DNA of 64,000 bases from Adiantum capillus-veneris (Eukaryota > Streptophyta > Polypodiopsida > Polypodiales > Pteridaceae). Below, one piece after another: positions 9,720 to 22,204 of the stretch (the first letter of the stretch is position 1; every line of letters begins with the position of its first letter). Below the pieces are notes generated by a model. That model did not search any database. It had not been told where the DNA came from and saw only the letters and a list, made by a program, of their open reading frames with translations. The stretch covers positions 64,218,870-64,282,869 of the forward strand of contig CM043952.1 in assembly GCA_014529385.2 (NCBI GenBank), written 5' to 3'. The position numbers and the translations under genes are program-made.

Positions 9720-11370
9720 AGTTCACATTTTTTTTATTTTTTTGCTTACTTTGGGCGCCCTAATTTGGGCACCCTCCCCTCCTAAGTAACAAGATGAGTG
9801 CATGCAAGCTGGTGAGAAGGCACAAGAATCTACAACTGGCATGTGAGCCTATGGTGAGCATGGAAAATCTTCTTCCAAGCTCTAAGAAGAACATCTTGTA
9901 GAAAGGTTTGATATTGTGGTATGTGCGTCATGTTTTACTTTCCGCACTTTTGCGAAGAAAAATTTGAAGGATGTTTCACATATGCTCTCCCACCTTTGAC
10001 AACACCTATGCCTTCAGGACAAAGAAACTTTCTACTATTGAATCAATATTGAACAACACTCCATTCCTGTAATCTCCACCATAAAGGAGTTATTTTCCTA
10101 TTGATGATCACATGGTTTGTAGGGGGCATGCACAATTATAATTTCTAAAGGAACGTTACCATAGATTCCATATAGTAGATGCTTATGTGGTCAGCAATAC
10201 TGCCTCTCGGAGCTAGAGCCCTCTTGGTGGATCTCATAGCCCCCACATGTTGATCTAATTGCCAAACCCAATGCAAAATTTGTAGTAGGACTTTAGGAAA
10301 CATGGCCTTGTTGTGTAGTTCCCTTTGCATTGACCTATCCTAAAGCTTGAACACCCAAATTAGGAGTCACACCTTCAACGAGCCTCTCACAAAGCCTCAT
10401 CTACATTTTTCTCACAAAGCATACATGGCCAACAAAAATGCAAAAGAATATCAAGTTTATTGACATTGTACTATTCAAGAGCTCGTTATGAGATATGGAC
10501 ACCTTTATGTTAATGCGGACAGTCTGTATTCATTTTGAGCATTCAATAAATCTATAAGTAAATACATGCAAGAGGAAAATTTTCACTCTTGCATGGGGGG
10601 AGATTATCATCCCTCCTCTCCCTCCGTACCCGTGTAGCACTTCACTCTAGGAGGTGCACTTGCACATGCTCCTTCACTCTCTCTATTTCTCTGTCTCTCT
10701 CAAATAATGTATAATGTCTATGTGCTTGTGGGATTCGCCAAGTATGAGGTTTGATGTTTTATGGCTTGTAGCATGTTATTTATGGTATTTTGCAGGCCCT
10801 CTAAGCTCCCATTTGTAGCAAAGACATTCGCATAATCATCTTCATGATCACTTGCATTAAGTAAAAAGAAAATGATTTATTTCATGGTGGGTAAATTCTC
10901 AAAGAAATCCAAGGGGTCTCGAGGAATTATCTCAAATGAAGAATTTGAGAAAGCTAAGAAAGAAAAGCTCTTGTTCAATTGCCTTTGCAAGCATGAAAAC
11001 AAGGATTGTCAACAAGAAACTCCCAAGAGCTATTATCTTTTTCCCACCTTCTCTCTCCCGTTTTGTCCATGAGCGAAGGCAGTTTGCTATCTTTGTGAGA
11101 ATAGTGCCTCACATTCGGTAACAAAGCCATGGTCCTTGGATCTTGCGAGATCGGTCATCTGCAGTTTTGTGGTCACTATGCATGAGATAAGTAGATATGT
11201 ATTTGAATTTGATTTGGTTTGCTTTATTAGTAATTATTTCTTCTTTGCAATATAAATCCTCATGTATTTGAGTCACGAGGGTGTGTGATTAATGTTTAAG
11301 CAATAAAGAAAAGGCAAGCAACTTTCATTTCTTTTGCAAATTTGAAGGATTCTCATTATTACTTGCAAAC
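9720..11370. other. Gene-free stretch
   Basis: Only short ORFs without motifs (for example 10872-11072, Lys-rich) are present. I see no homology to the other elements in the window. Confidence 0.4.
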
Positions 11371-11373
11371 AAG

Positions 11374-11531
<158 letters not shown>

Positions 11532-11552
11532 TGGGTAGCACATGCCACTCAG

Positions 11553-13215
11553 GTCACTTTTAGCCATGTTCCACATGCCATAGGTAACCCAGCATCCATG
11601 TAGATTAGAAGTAATTCACATCTAAGCTAAAGCTTTGATATTATGATGATAAAAAAACAATAAAGCAATGTCCATTAAGTAGTCTTTGCTTTAACAAATC
11701 ATATCAAAACAAAACATGCACAAATCTGTTTTCAGTGCACCATGATAATCTACCCTACTAACTAGCCTACTAGACTATAACACACAACAAAATCCTTGCT
11801 TTATTGAAGATCTTACTTACCATCCTTCCCTTATAAGTGAAGCAAAGAAATCAAGAGTTGTAATAGCCCCAAGTGTAAAACTACAAGCCGTTAATTGGTA
11901 TGGTGACAAGACACAATCAACTAGAATAATTAACCAAAAAGCAATTGCAATCCTAGCAGTATATTATGTAATGACATGGAACGAGCATCACATCGCATCG
12001 TAGACATGACTTTTCTATCTCCAAATGGCCATTCTTATCACTACTAGAGCCTTGAAGAAAGCATTCCGTCAATCAAAGCTTCCTGTGTTTTACTAGATCA
12101 ATCTCATTTTTCTCATGGTTTATCTATGCTAGCAAGTCATATTATTAATGCATGTAAAATAGCCATATCAGTATGATAGCGCCTAGGCTATCAACCTTAG
12201 TGATCACCATAGCATGCATAGGTATATGTTTCGTAGATCACCAGCCATTGATCAGGCCAGAAGGAGCTAGCGGATTAGCATTGATAAGACTAGGTAGAGT
12301 TATCTACTCTATGTAAAGCATGAAAAGCTTTGCACAATATCATCTCTTATGGTAGAAAGCATAAGTAAAACACACAAACTCCCAGACTTATGTGCTGTTG
12401 TACATGAGTGTCAAGATCACCAAACTAGCCGGCTTCAACTTGAGAATCCCAACTTCCATGGATAGTACATGACTCAGGCCACTTTTGGCCATGCTCCACA
12501 TGCCATAGGTCACCTAAGATCCATGTAGACTAGAGGTAATTCACACCTAAGCTAAAGCTTCGATATTATGATGATCAACAAACAATAAAGCAATGTCCAT
12601 TAAGTAGTCTTTGCTTTAACAAATCATATCAAAACAAAACATGCAAATTTGTTTGTAGTGCACCATGAAAATCAACTCTACTAACTACCCTACTAGACTA
12701 TAACACACAACAAAATCCTTGCTTTACTGAAGATATTTACTTACCATCCTTCCCTTACAAGAGAAGCAAAGAAATTAAGAGATGTAATAGCCCCAAGAGT
12801 ACAACTACAAGCAATTAATTGGTATGGTGACAAGACACAATCAACTAGAATAATTAACCAGAAAGCAATTGCAATCCATGCACTATATTACGTGATGACA
12901 TGGGATGAGCATCGCATCACATCATAGACATAATTTGTCTGTCTCCAAATGGCCATTCTTATCACTACTAGAGCCCTGAAGAAAGCATTCCCTCAATCAA
13001 GAGCTTCTTGTGTTTTACTAGATCAATCTCGTTTTTATCATGGTTTATCTACGCTAGCAAGCCATATTGTTAATGCGTGTGAAATAGCCAAACTAGTATG
13101 ATAGCACCTAGGCTATCAACCTTAGTGATCACCACAGCATGCATAGGTATATGTTTTGTAGATCACTAGCCATTGATCAGGCCAGGAAGAGCTAGCAAAT
13201 AAGCATTGATAAGAC
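11553..13215. repeat. Tandem duplication of a ~920-bp non-coding block
   Basis: The text from about 11557 (CCATGTTCCACATGCCATAGG) recurs at about 12485 and stays alignable to AGCATTGATAAGAC at about 12283 and 13211. Matches include CAATAAAGCAATGTCCATTAAG and GGTATGGTGACAAGACACAA. The second copy stops exactly where AsnRS-derived sequence begins at about 13216. Copy 1 has an extra ~190 bases at its end. No coding potential was seen. Confidence 0.85.
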
Positions 13216-13292
13216 CCTACAAATTCAAGAAACTGACTTAATGGCGTGCATTGCAATGTAGAGAACGCTACAAACAAAGCTTGAAGAAAACA
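13216..13292 (-). pseudogene. AsnRS upstream (5'-region) piece fused onto exon 2
   Basis: This matches the segment that lies 5' of the start codon in the exon-1 units (compare 16735-16800, including ACTTAATAGCGTGCATTGCAATGTAGAGAAC). Here it follows the truncated exon 2 directly on the minus strand, an order that cannot occur in a normal gene. The junction is at ACATG/TTTTC near 13292. Confidence 0.7.
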
Positions 13293-13439
13293 TGTGCCTA
13301 CTTCCAAGACTTTGGAGACCTTAAATTCCACTTTTTTCTTGGTTCCTTTGGGTGGCTTCTTCAACTCTCCTTCAAGAAGGACACATGTTCCGGTGGGAGT
13401 GAGGTCACCAAGTGAACTCACACTAGCATCCACCAAAAC
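13293..13439 (-). pseudogene. Asparaginyl-tRNA synthetase exon 2, 3'-truncated copy
   Basis: The minus-strand frame reads VDASVSSLGDLTPTG and then KKPPKGTKKKVEF through [10 protein letters not shown]. This is the region after the OB-fold start in cytosolic plant AsnRS, which in the family follows NDGSCxANLQ. The acceptor ends in AG at 13441-13440, and the exon opens with GTT, in phase with the CAG end of exon 1. The exon stops abruptly after GTC at about 13293 and is replaced by 5'-region sequence of the same gene. The missing half of this exon lies at 55313-55448. Family assignment is firm; the fragment cannot function alone. Confidence 0.85.
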
Positions 13440-13668
13440 CTGCTTGGATACATGGTCAGAAACATGGTTAGTTCAATCATAAGATGAGAAACAAACAGCA
13501 CCAAAACTCAAATAGAGGTAAAGAGATCAAAGAAAAAAGCATAAGCAAAACCAGAAACATGAGACGATAAATGCAACAGGATTGGACACTCTAAGCGAGA
13601 AATCTACATCGACACACATGAGAAAACTACAAACAACTGAACTGAACTTGAATAGAGGGAAGGAAATG

Positions 13669-15995
<2,327 letters not shown>

Positions 15996-16003
15996 TCCTT
16001 TAA

Positions 16004-16038
<35 letters not shown>

Positions 16039-16194
16039 GCCACGTCACAAACTTGTGACCATTAAGGTGCCTTACAACACCTCATTGTACTCGTCACAAG
16101 GACAAATTCAGCTTCCATTGCAATCTTAAAGAGAATGTCCAAAACTATGCATTACTTGTAAACAAAGCACTTTGTGGCCATAAACTATCACACA

Positions 16195-17135
16195 AACTTT
16201 CATACTAAGGTCCATAATTTACTAGTGTGTAATCAAATTATACAGATCTCAAGAGACTTTTGAGAAGGACTAAGATCAACGTTACAACAAAAGGAAGGTT
16301 TAATCAAAACATAATCAAAGCATACAAAAGAAAACAACAAACCTGGAGATTGGCAAAACAAGATCCATCGTTAACCTCCAAGAAAGCAAAGCTACCCTTG
16401 CCTTGCTCTCGTCCAGTCTTAACCCACCCTCCAATGGTCATGCATTGACCAATAAGACCAACGCCACCATCTGGATGACCTAGGATGGACTTGATAATTA
16501 CTCTCTTGGAGTACTTGGCCTGTTGAACCTCATCAACCTTGGAAATTTTATCTCTGTAGGTAATTTCTTTGTAGTCCCCCATGGCTGAAGCTGCAACCAG
16601 AACTAGAACTCTGCTTAGAACAAATGCCAGAGAATGTTCTTCCAATTCATTCAACTAAAATTCATCACTTACACTGCAAGAAATGTTTGAGAAACTGGCA
16701 AAGACTTGCAGTCTTTCTACCCAAAACTCTACAATTTCAAGAAACTGACTTAATAGCGTGCATTGCAATGTAGAGAACACTACAAACAAAGCTTGAAGAA
16801 AACAAAGGCAACAACCGGAGAACATCCTGCAGAATGGGAAGACAACAAAGTGCTGCAAGGTTTTTCATGATTTCTGTGAGGGCTCAGAAAGATTGCAAGG
16901 CATCATTTGTGGTGGTGGACAGCAAAGTGTTGCAAAGTCTCAATCAAAACAACAAAAAGGAAACCAACCTGCAATGACGTCGCAAAGCCGGACAGAAACT
17001 CGCAAGCTGGGGTGAATCACAATCCCTCCACACAGATGTAATCAACGTGTCGAAGCCGGCAACGAAAGCAAGACTATGGAACCGCCTAGGGTTCGTAGAG
17101 AGTCGGAGGCTTTACCAATAAGCTTCACGCCGCCA
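16195..17135 (-). pseudogene. AsnRS 5' region plus exon 1, the best-preserved copy
   Basis: The coding part is 16343-16582 (80 codons) on the minus strand. It starts at ATG 16582-16580 (MGDYKEITYRDK) and ends CAG before the donor GTTTGT. It includes the family text YSKRVIIKSILGHPDGG, GGWVKTGREQGK and FAFLEVNDGSCFANLQ, the anticodon-binding OB-fold start of cytosolic AsnRS. An upstream in-frame extension to 16654 is stop-delimited 5' leader. The further upstream part (to 17135) is shared by all copies and contains AACCCTAGGCGG. This copy has no internal stop, but the next matching exon on this strand (13.4 kb) is truncated, so a complete mRNA is unlikely. Confidence 0.8.
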
Positions 17136-17139
17136 ACAC

Positions 17140-17140
17140 A

Positions 17141-17187
<47 letters not shown>
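17140..17187. repeat. (CA)n microsatellite beside the exon-1 unit
   Basis: About 22 CA units directly upstream (minus strand) of the AsnRS 5' region. A shorter or longer CA run occupies the same place in the array at 33.6-37.7 kb. Confidence 0.9.
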
Positions 17188-17188
<1 letters not shown>

Positions 17189-17911
17189 TGATAAATCGAC
17201 CTTATAGCCTATGCACGAGGGGGGCGGGGGGGCGCGTGCCTAAAAAGAAAAATACTCCCTCCATACCTAAACCCAATCTTCCAAACGTTTCTAAACTGTA
17301 ATGCACTCACCGATGTTGTGGTAGGCTAGGCCATGTCTTCCTGCATGATAATTAGCAACGTGCTCCTTGGTTAGTTTGGCTCACAATCGAGTGTGTTGAA
17401 TGCTTCGTATAGCTCTTCAGTGCACCTCTGTGTATCATGGAAAGCATTTGTGTTGTTGTTTCTACTTTGCACTTCACAATAGTTTAGACGGCTTGTAGAA
17501 TGTACTAAGCATGAGTATTGTAGATTCAATCCACACGTGGGGTAGCTTGTGGCTGCCTAGCTTTTCATGCCCCACTCTGTTGCCTCATTTTGTGTCAATT
17601 TACCAAACCTTACAAGAGGGAGAAATATCTTATGAACAACCTAAAGGATTGAAGGGTGATGATTGAAGGGTGAGGGTACGCATGAATCAAATGTGCATCC
17701 AATATTGCCTCATACATGAACAAGAAACAAGTAAGTGAGACGGCATGCGAATGCGGAGTACAAGAGTGTTGTGCAGTGCAGGAGAGTGGTACGCTTAGGT
17801 TTGGGGTGGAGCAAGAGTGGATTATCCCACTAGCTCCTTGTTACTTTATTTATCAAAGAATAAGGTTAGTAAAAGAGATGGGTGGCACTCGGTGTCTGCT
17901 AGTATGATCTG
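17188..17911. other. Gene-free stretch before the gypsy LTRs
   Basis: I see no motif-bearing ORF. A 63-codon ORF (17716-17907) has no recognisable features. Confidence 0.4.
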
Positions 17912-19378
17912 TGTCATAATAACTAATATCTATTCTCCTAAATGATTTTCTCATGTTAAACTGATCATTTAATATGGGGAAGTGCCAGGGGAGAAAAAGC
18001 TAGAATATTGGTTAAGCTGGTAGACCGGCCACGGTAGGGATCCAAAGGAGGGAAAATAGGGATCCAAAGGGGGGGCCATCGCAAAAGAGCAATGTGCAAC
18101 AATGGCCCTAAAAGACCCTAAGGTTCAGCCCATTAAGACTTCCAAAATGCTAAGGTTTCAAAATTCAAAGGTTGTGTCCAATGGTCAAAGGCTTAGGAAA
18201 TTGGAAGCTCCATTTACACAAAGGGAATGAGGGACACATGTTAGCTCCCTAGCCCAGATTCCCACAAGGTTACTCAAATCCTATTGGATGGCCATGGAGG
18301 TGGACCAATGAGAATTAGGCTCGAGTAAACCTAGTTTAATTATTTTAAAAGAAATCAATGAGAATTAAGCTCTTTTGAAGACTATTGGACAGTCTCCCAA
18401 GGGGTCCAATGAGCATTCAGCAGCCCAATGGCTTGCCTAATTCCTATTGGCCAGGAGGCAAAGGGGTCCAATGAGTAGTTGCATTATTTAATTACCTAAA
18501 GCTCTCACAAAAGGGGAAAGGGGGACACATGTCAGAAGGCTATCACTTATGCTTCTTGATTCTCATTGGCTAAGCCTGGAAGGTCCAATGGGGCTGCAGC
18601 AAGAGCAAATAGCAAGAGGGGTCGACCAAGAGAGAGAGGGGGCTGATTTTTGAAAGGGCGTTATCACTTACACACTCACTAAAGCTCATGTGTAGAGTAA
18701 GAAGACTCTCTCTCTCTCTTCTCAAGCTTTAATGGAAAGCTTATCACCTACTCCAAGCTTGTGAGAAGGGAGGCCTACACCAACAACTCTTGGCTTTGTG
18801 ATGCAAATCCAACCAAGAGCCAAGCTTCAATGCATGCTCATCTCCTCTACCATGCTAATTACTAAGCTAAGCTATGCTAATATAAGTGATTATGTGAGGA
18901 GATCTACATCTTTCTCGTAAGATTACTCCTTCTTCCTCTCAATCTACTCTCATATCCCGCTAGCTCTCACCATCTTCGGAGGTGTGTGAGGTCTTGGGTT
19001 TCAGACCGTGAGGGAATTGATGTTGTGTTTAATAAGTGTTTTGCTTAGTGCTTGAAGTTTCCATCTTCATTGCACTGGCCAGTATTGAAGGAAAACAAAG
19101 AGTTGTATTGTAAAATGTCTCTCTTGATGGAGAAACCATAATACAAAGCCTTTTGGAGGGGGGACCAGCTCCATGTAAATCCGGTCCTCTTGTCAATAGA
19201 TTAATTCCTCTCTCTTTTGAAGTATTGTTCATGCTATCTAACTAGGTGTTATGCTTTTTGTTGCTCTCTCCACCCAAGCACTCTTGTTATTCTCATTAGG
19301 AATCTATTCCAATGAAATGCTCACTATGTTCATGCTATTTTCCGCTACACACAAGTTACTAGGCCACTAAATGTTACA
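17912..19378 (+). repeat. Ty3/gypsy LTR, first of two tandem copies
   Basis: Starts TGTCATAATAACTAATATC and ends ACTAAATGTTACA. It is alignable along its length with 19372-20971. Relative to that copy it lacks about 95 bases near 18206, which in copy 2 contain the TATA-like CCTACATAAGAGGG. It probably lost its promoter core. No internal element sequence separates it from copy 2. Confidence 0.75.
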
Positions 19379-20971
19379 ATAACTAGTATCTAATTCTCCT
19401 AAATGATTTTCTCATGTTAAACTAATCATTTAATATGGGAAGTGCCAGGGGAGAAAAAGCTAGAATATTGGTTAAGCTGACAGACTGGCCACAGTAAGGA
19501 TCGGGAAAATAGGGATCCAAGGGGGGGGGGGGGGGGGGGGGGGGGCATTTGCAAAAGAGCAAGGTGCAACAATGGGCTTAAAAGATCCTAAGGTTCAGCC
19601 CATTAAGACTTCCAAAATGCTAAGGTTCCAAAATTCAAAGGTTGTGTCCAAAGGTCAAAAGCCTAGGAAAATTGGATGCTTTGTGTGTGCTCAAAAATTC
19701 TTCATGTATCCCTACATAAGAGGGGGCGAGCCCTAGAAGTAGGAGATGAGAGAGAAACTCACACAAGCTCCCTTTACACAAAGGAAATGAGGGACACATC
19801 TCAGCTCCCTAAGCCAGATGCTCACAAGGTGTACTTAAATCCTATTGGAGGGCCTTGGAGGTGGACCAATGAGAATTAGGCTAGAATAAATCTAGTTTAA
19901 TCAATTTAAAACACTTAATAAAAGAACCAATAAGAATTAAGCTCTCTAGAAGACTATTGGACAGTCTCCCAAGGGGTCCAATGAGCATTCACAAGCCCAA
20001 TGGCTTGCCTGATTCCTATTGGCCAGGAGGCAAAGGGGTCCAATGAGATTTTAGTTGCATTATTTAATTACCTAAAGCTCTCACAAAAGGGGAAAGGGGG
20101 ACACATGTCACAAGGCTATCACTTATGCTGTTTAAATTTCATTGGCTAAGCCTGGCATGGGCCAATAGGGTGTGAACATGAGCAAATAGCAAGAGGGGTC
20201 GACCAAGACAGAGAGAGGGGGCTGATTTTTTAAAGGCATTGTTGCACACACACACACACACACACACACAAGTCCATGTGTGGAGTAAGAAGACTCTCTC
20301 TCTCCTTCTCAAGCTTTAATGGAAAGCTTATCACCTACTCCAATCTTGTGAGAAGGGAGGCTTACACCAACAACTCTTGGCTTTATGATGCAAATCCAAC
20401 CAAGATCCAAGCTTCAATGCATGCTCATCTCCTCTACCATGCTAATTACTAAGCTAATCTATGCTAATATGAGTGATTATGTGAGGAGATGCACATCTTT
20501 CTCGTAAGACTACTCCTTCTTCCTCTCAATCTACTCTCATACCCCGCTAGCTCTCACCATCTTTGAAGGTGTGTGAGGTCTTGGGTTTGAGACCATGAGG
20601 GAATTGATTTTGTGTTTAATAAGTGCTTTGCTTAGTGCTTTAAGTTTCCATCTTCATTGCACTAGCTAGTATTGAAGGAACACACAGAATTGTATTGTAA
20701 AATGTCTCTCTTGATGGGAGAAACCATAATACAAAGCCTTTTGGAGGGGAGACCGGCTCCATGTAAATCCGGTCCTCAATTGTTGTCAATAGCTTAATTT
20801 CTCTCTCTTTTGAAGTATTGTTCATGCTATCTAACTAGGTGTTATTCTTTTTGTTTCTCTCTCCACCCAAGCACTCTTGTTATTCTCATTAGGAATCTAT
20901 TCTAATGAAATGCTCACTATGTTCATGCTATTTTTTGCTACACACAAGTTACGAGGCCATTAAATGTTACA
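19372..20971 (+). repeat. Ty3/gypsy LTR, second tandem copy, adjacent to the primer-binding site
   Basis: Starts TGTTACAATAACTAG and ends TTAAATGTTACA, followed at once by a primer-binding site. It shares seven bases (TGTTACA) with the end of copy 1. It contains a 25-base G run (19521-19545), an AC run (about 20247-20269) and the likely promoter segment near 19712. About 1.6 kb long, a normal size for plant gypsy LTRs. Confidence 0.75.
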
Positions 20972-20985
20972 TTGGTATCATAGCA
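20972..20985 (+). promoter_or_regulatory. Primer-binding site, initiator-Met tRNA type
   Basis: TTGGTATCATAGCA follows the LTR end with no gap. It differs from the canonical TGGTATCAGAGC by one base. Confidence 0.75.
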
Positions 20986-21121
20986 CAAGGTTTCTCTTTT
21001 CTTGCTCAGAAGGGAGGTCCTCAAGCTAGCTATAAATGGTTGGTATTATTAATTGCATGTGCGTAAGTAGAATAGGGATTTTTCAGCCTTGCAGTGTGCC
21101 TGCCTTCGTGTAGATAACGGG

Positions 21122-22200
21122 GCATCACCCTCTTCTCCATCTTCTTCATCCTCTTCCTCTTTTGAAGAAAGTGATGGTGTAGACAAGGAGGAACAAGGGA
21201 AGAAAAAGGTGAGAAAGAGGTCACCCTCTTCTCCATCCTCCTCATACTCTTCCTCTTCTAAAGAAAGTGATGGTGCAGCTCTCGAACCACCTAAAAGAAG
21301 AGGCCATAGGAAATCCTATGGTGCCTAGAAGAGGTCGTCCAAGCTCAAAAAGTTCAAAGAGGGAGGAAAGAACATCTCTTTCCTTACCTACAATGGCACT
21401 TTTGGTGCTACGGACAAAGTCTTGGCCTTTATCCAAACAATTCGATGCGGCGTTTGGAGATGAGGGCTTGACGGAATCATCTAAGCTACGTCATGTAGCT
21501 ATGCATTTTGAAAATTCCATCAGGCAATGGTGGTCTAGCCTAGAGCAAACGGTGAAGCTCCACAAACATGGAAAGCTGTAAGAGCTTCCATTATGAAACA
21601 GTTTTTGGCCACCGATGCCAAAGACAAAGTACTCACCAAATGGCGAAGCTTGAAGCTCTCTCCCTACGAATCCATTCACAAATATGTAGATAAGTTTTGG
21701 GACTTACATCTCAATGCCACTGCCTTCAAAAAGATAGATTTTTGAGAGCAAAAGCAACAATTTGTGTGGGCTTAACTGAAGAAATGGCGGAGTATGTCAA
21801 CTCCCAAAGGCCACGTACCATATCGACGGTTATACACCATACTATGATGGCTTCTCGAATCAATTTCCAAATGGGAGCTAAAAGAAATTATAAGCCCACA
21901 GAAAACAAGGGTTCCAATGAGCCTAAGGGGAAGGACAATGTCCAAAATTCTCCTAAGGGAAACTCCAACAAAGCTAAGGAGAAGGGAGTTTACAAAGGCA
22001 AAAACAAACTCTCTCTTGAAGAGCTTGAGCATTATCGCAAGGGTAACCGTTGTTTCAAGTGCAGCGAGCAAGGGCCTGCGTATTGCGCTTGTCCCCAAAA
22101 GAACACCCTCCATGAGCCTCATAGAGCTACCTTGGTTGAAATCCAAGAGGAGGAAACTCACCACAAAGGATCTCCTCTATGCCATGCTTAGGAAAAGGTA
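21122..22200 (+). pseudogene. Gypsy element A: Gag, N-terminally truncated and frameshifted
   Basis: Begins abruptly inside the Ser-rich, acidic linker (SPSSPSSSSSSSFEESDG), which in element B lies about 175 codons into Gag. The Gag core (SFLTYNGTFGATDKVLAF, HVAMHFENSIRQWWSSL) and a zinc-knuckle region (CFKCSEQG then CAC) follow in changing frames. The knuckle has lost its His spacing. Leader sequence (20986-21121) after the primer site has been joined directly to the linker, so a deletion removed the Gag start. Not functional. Confidence 0.8.
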
Positions 22201-22204
22201 AGAG

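Noticed and set aside
19029-19232. Minus-strand ORF starting MNNTSKERGINLLT (and its twin at 20640-20825)
   Set aside because: Lies inside the gypsy LTRs and recurs only because the LTR is duplicated; no motif.
21772-22164. 130-codon minus-strand ORF opposite gypsy Gag
   Set aside because: Shadow of the Gag/zinc-knuckle coding strand; no family resemblance.
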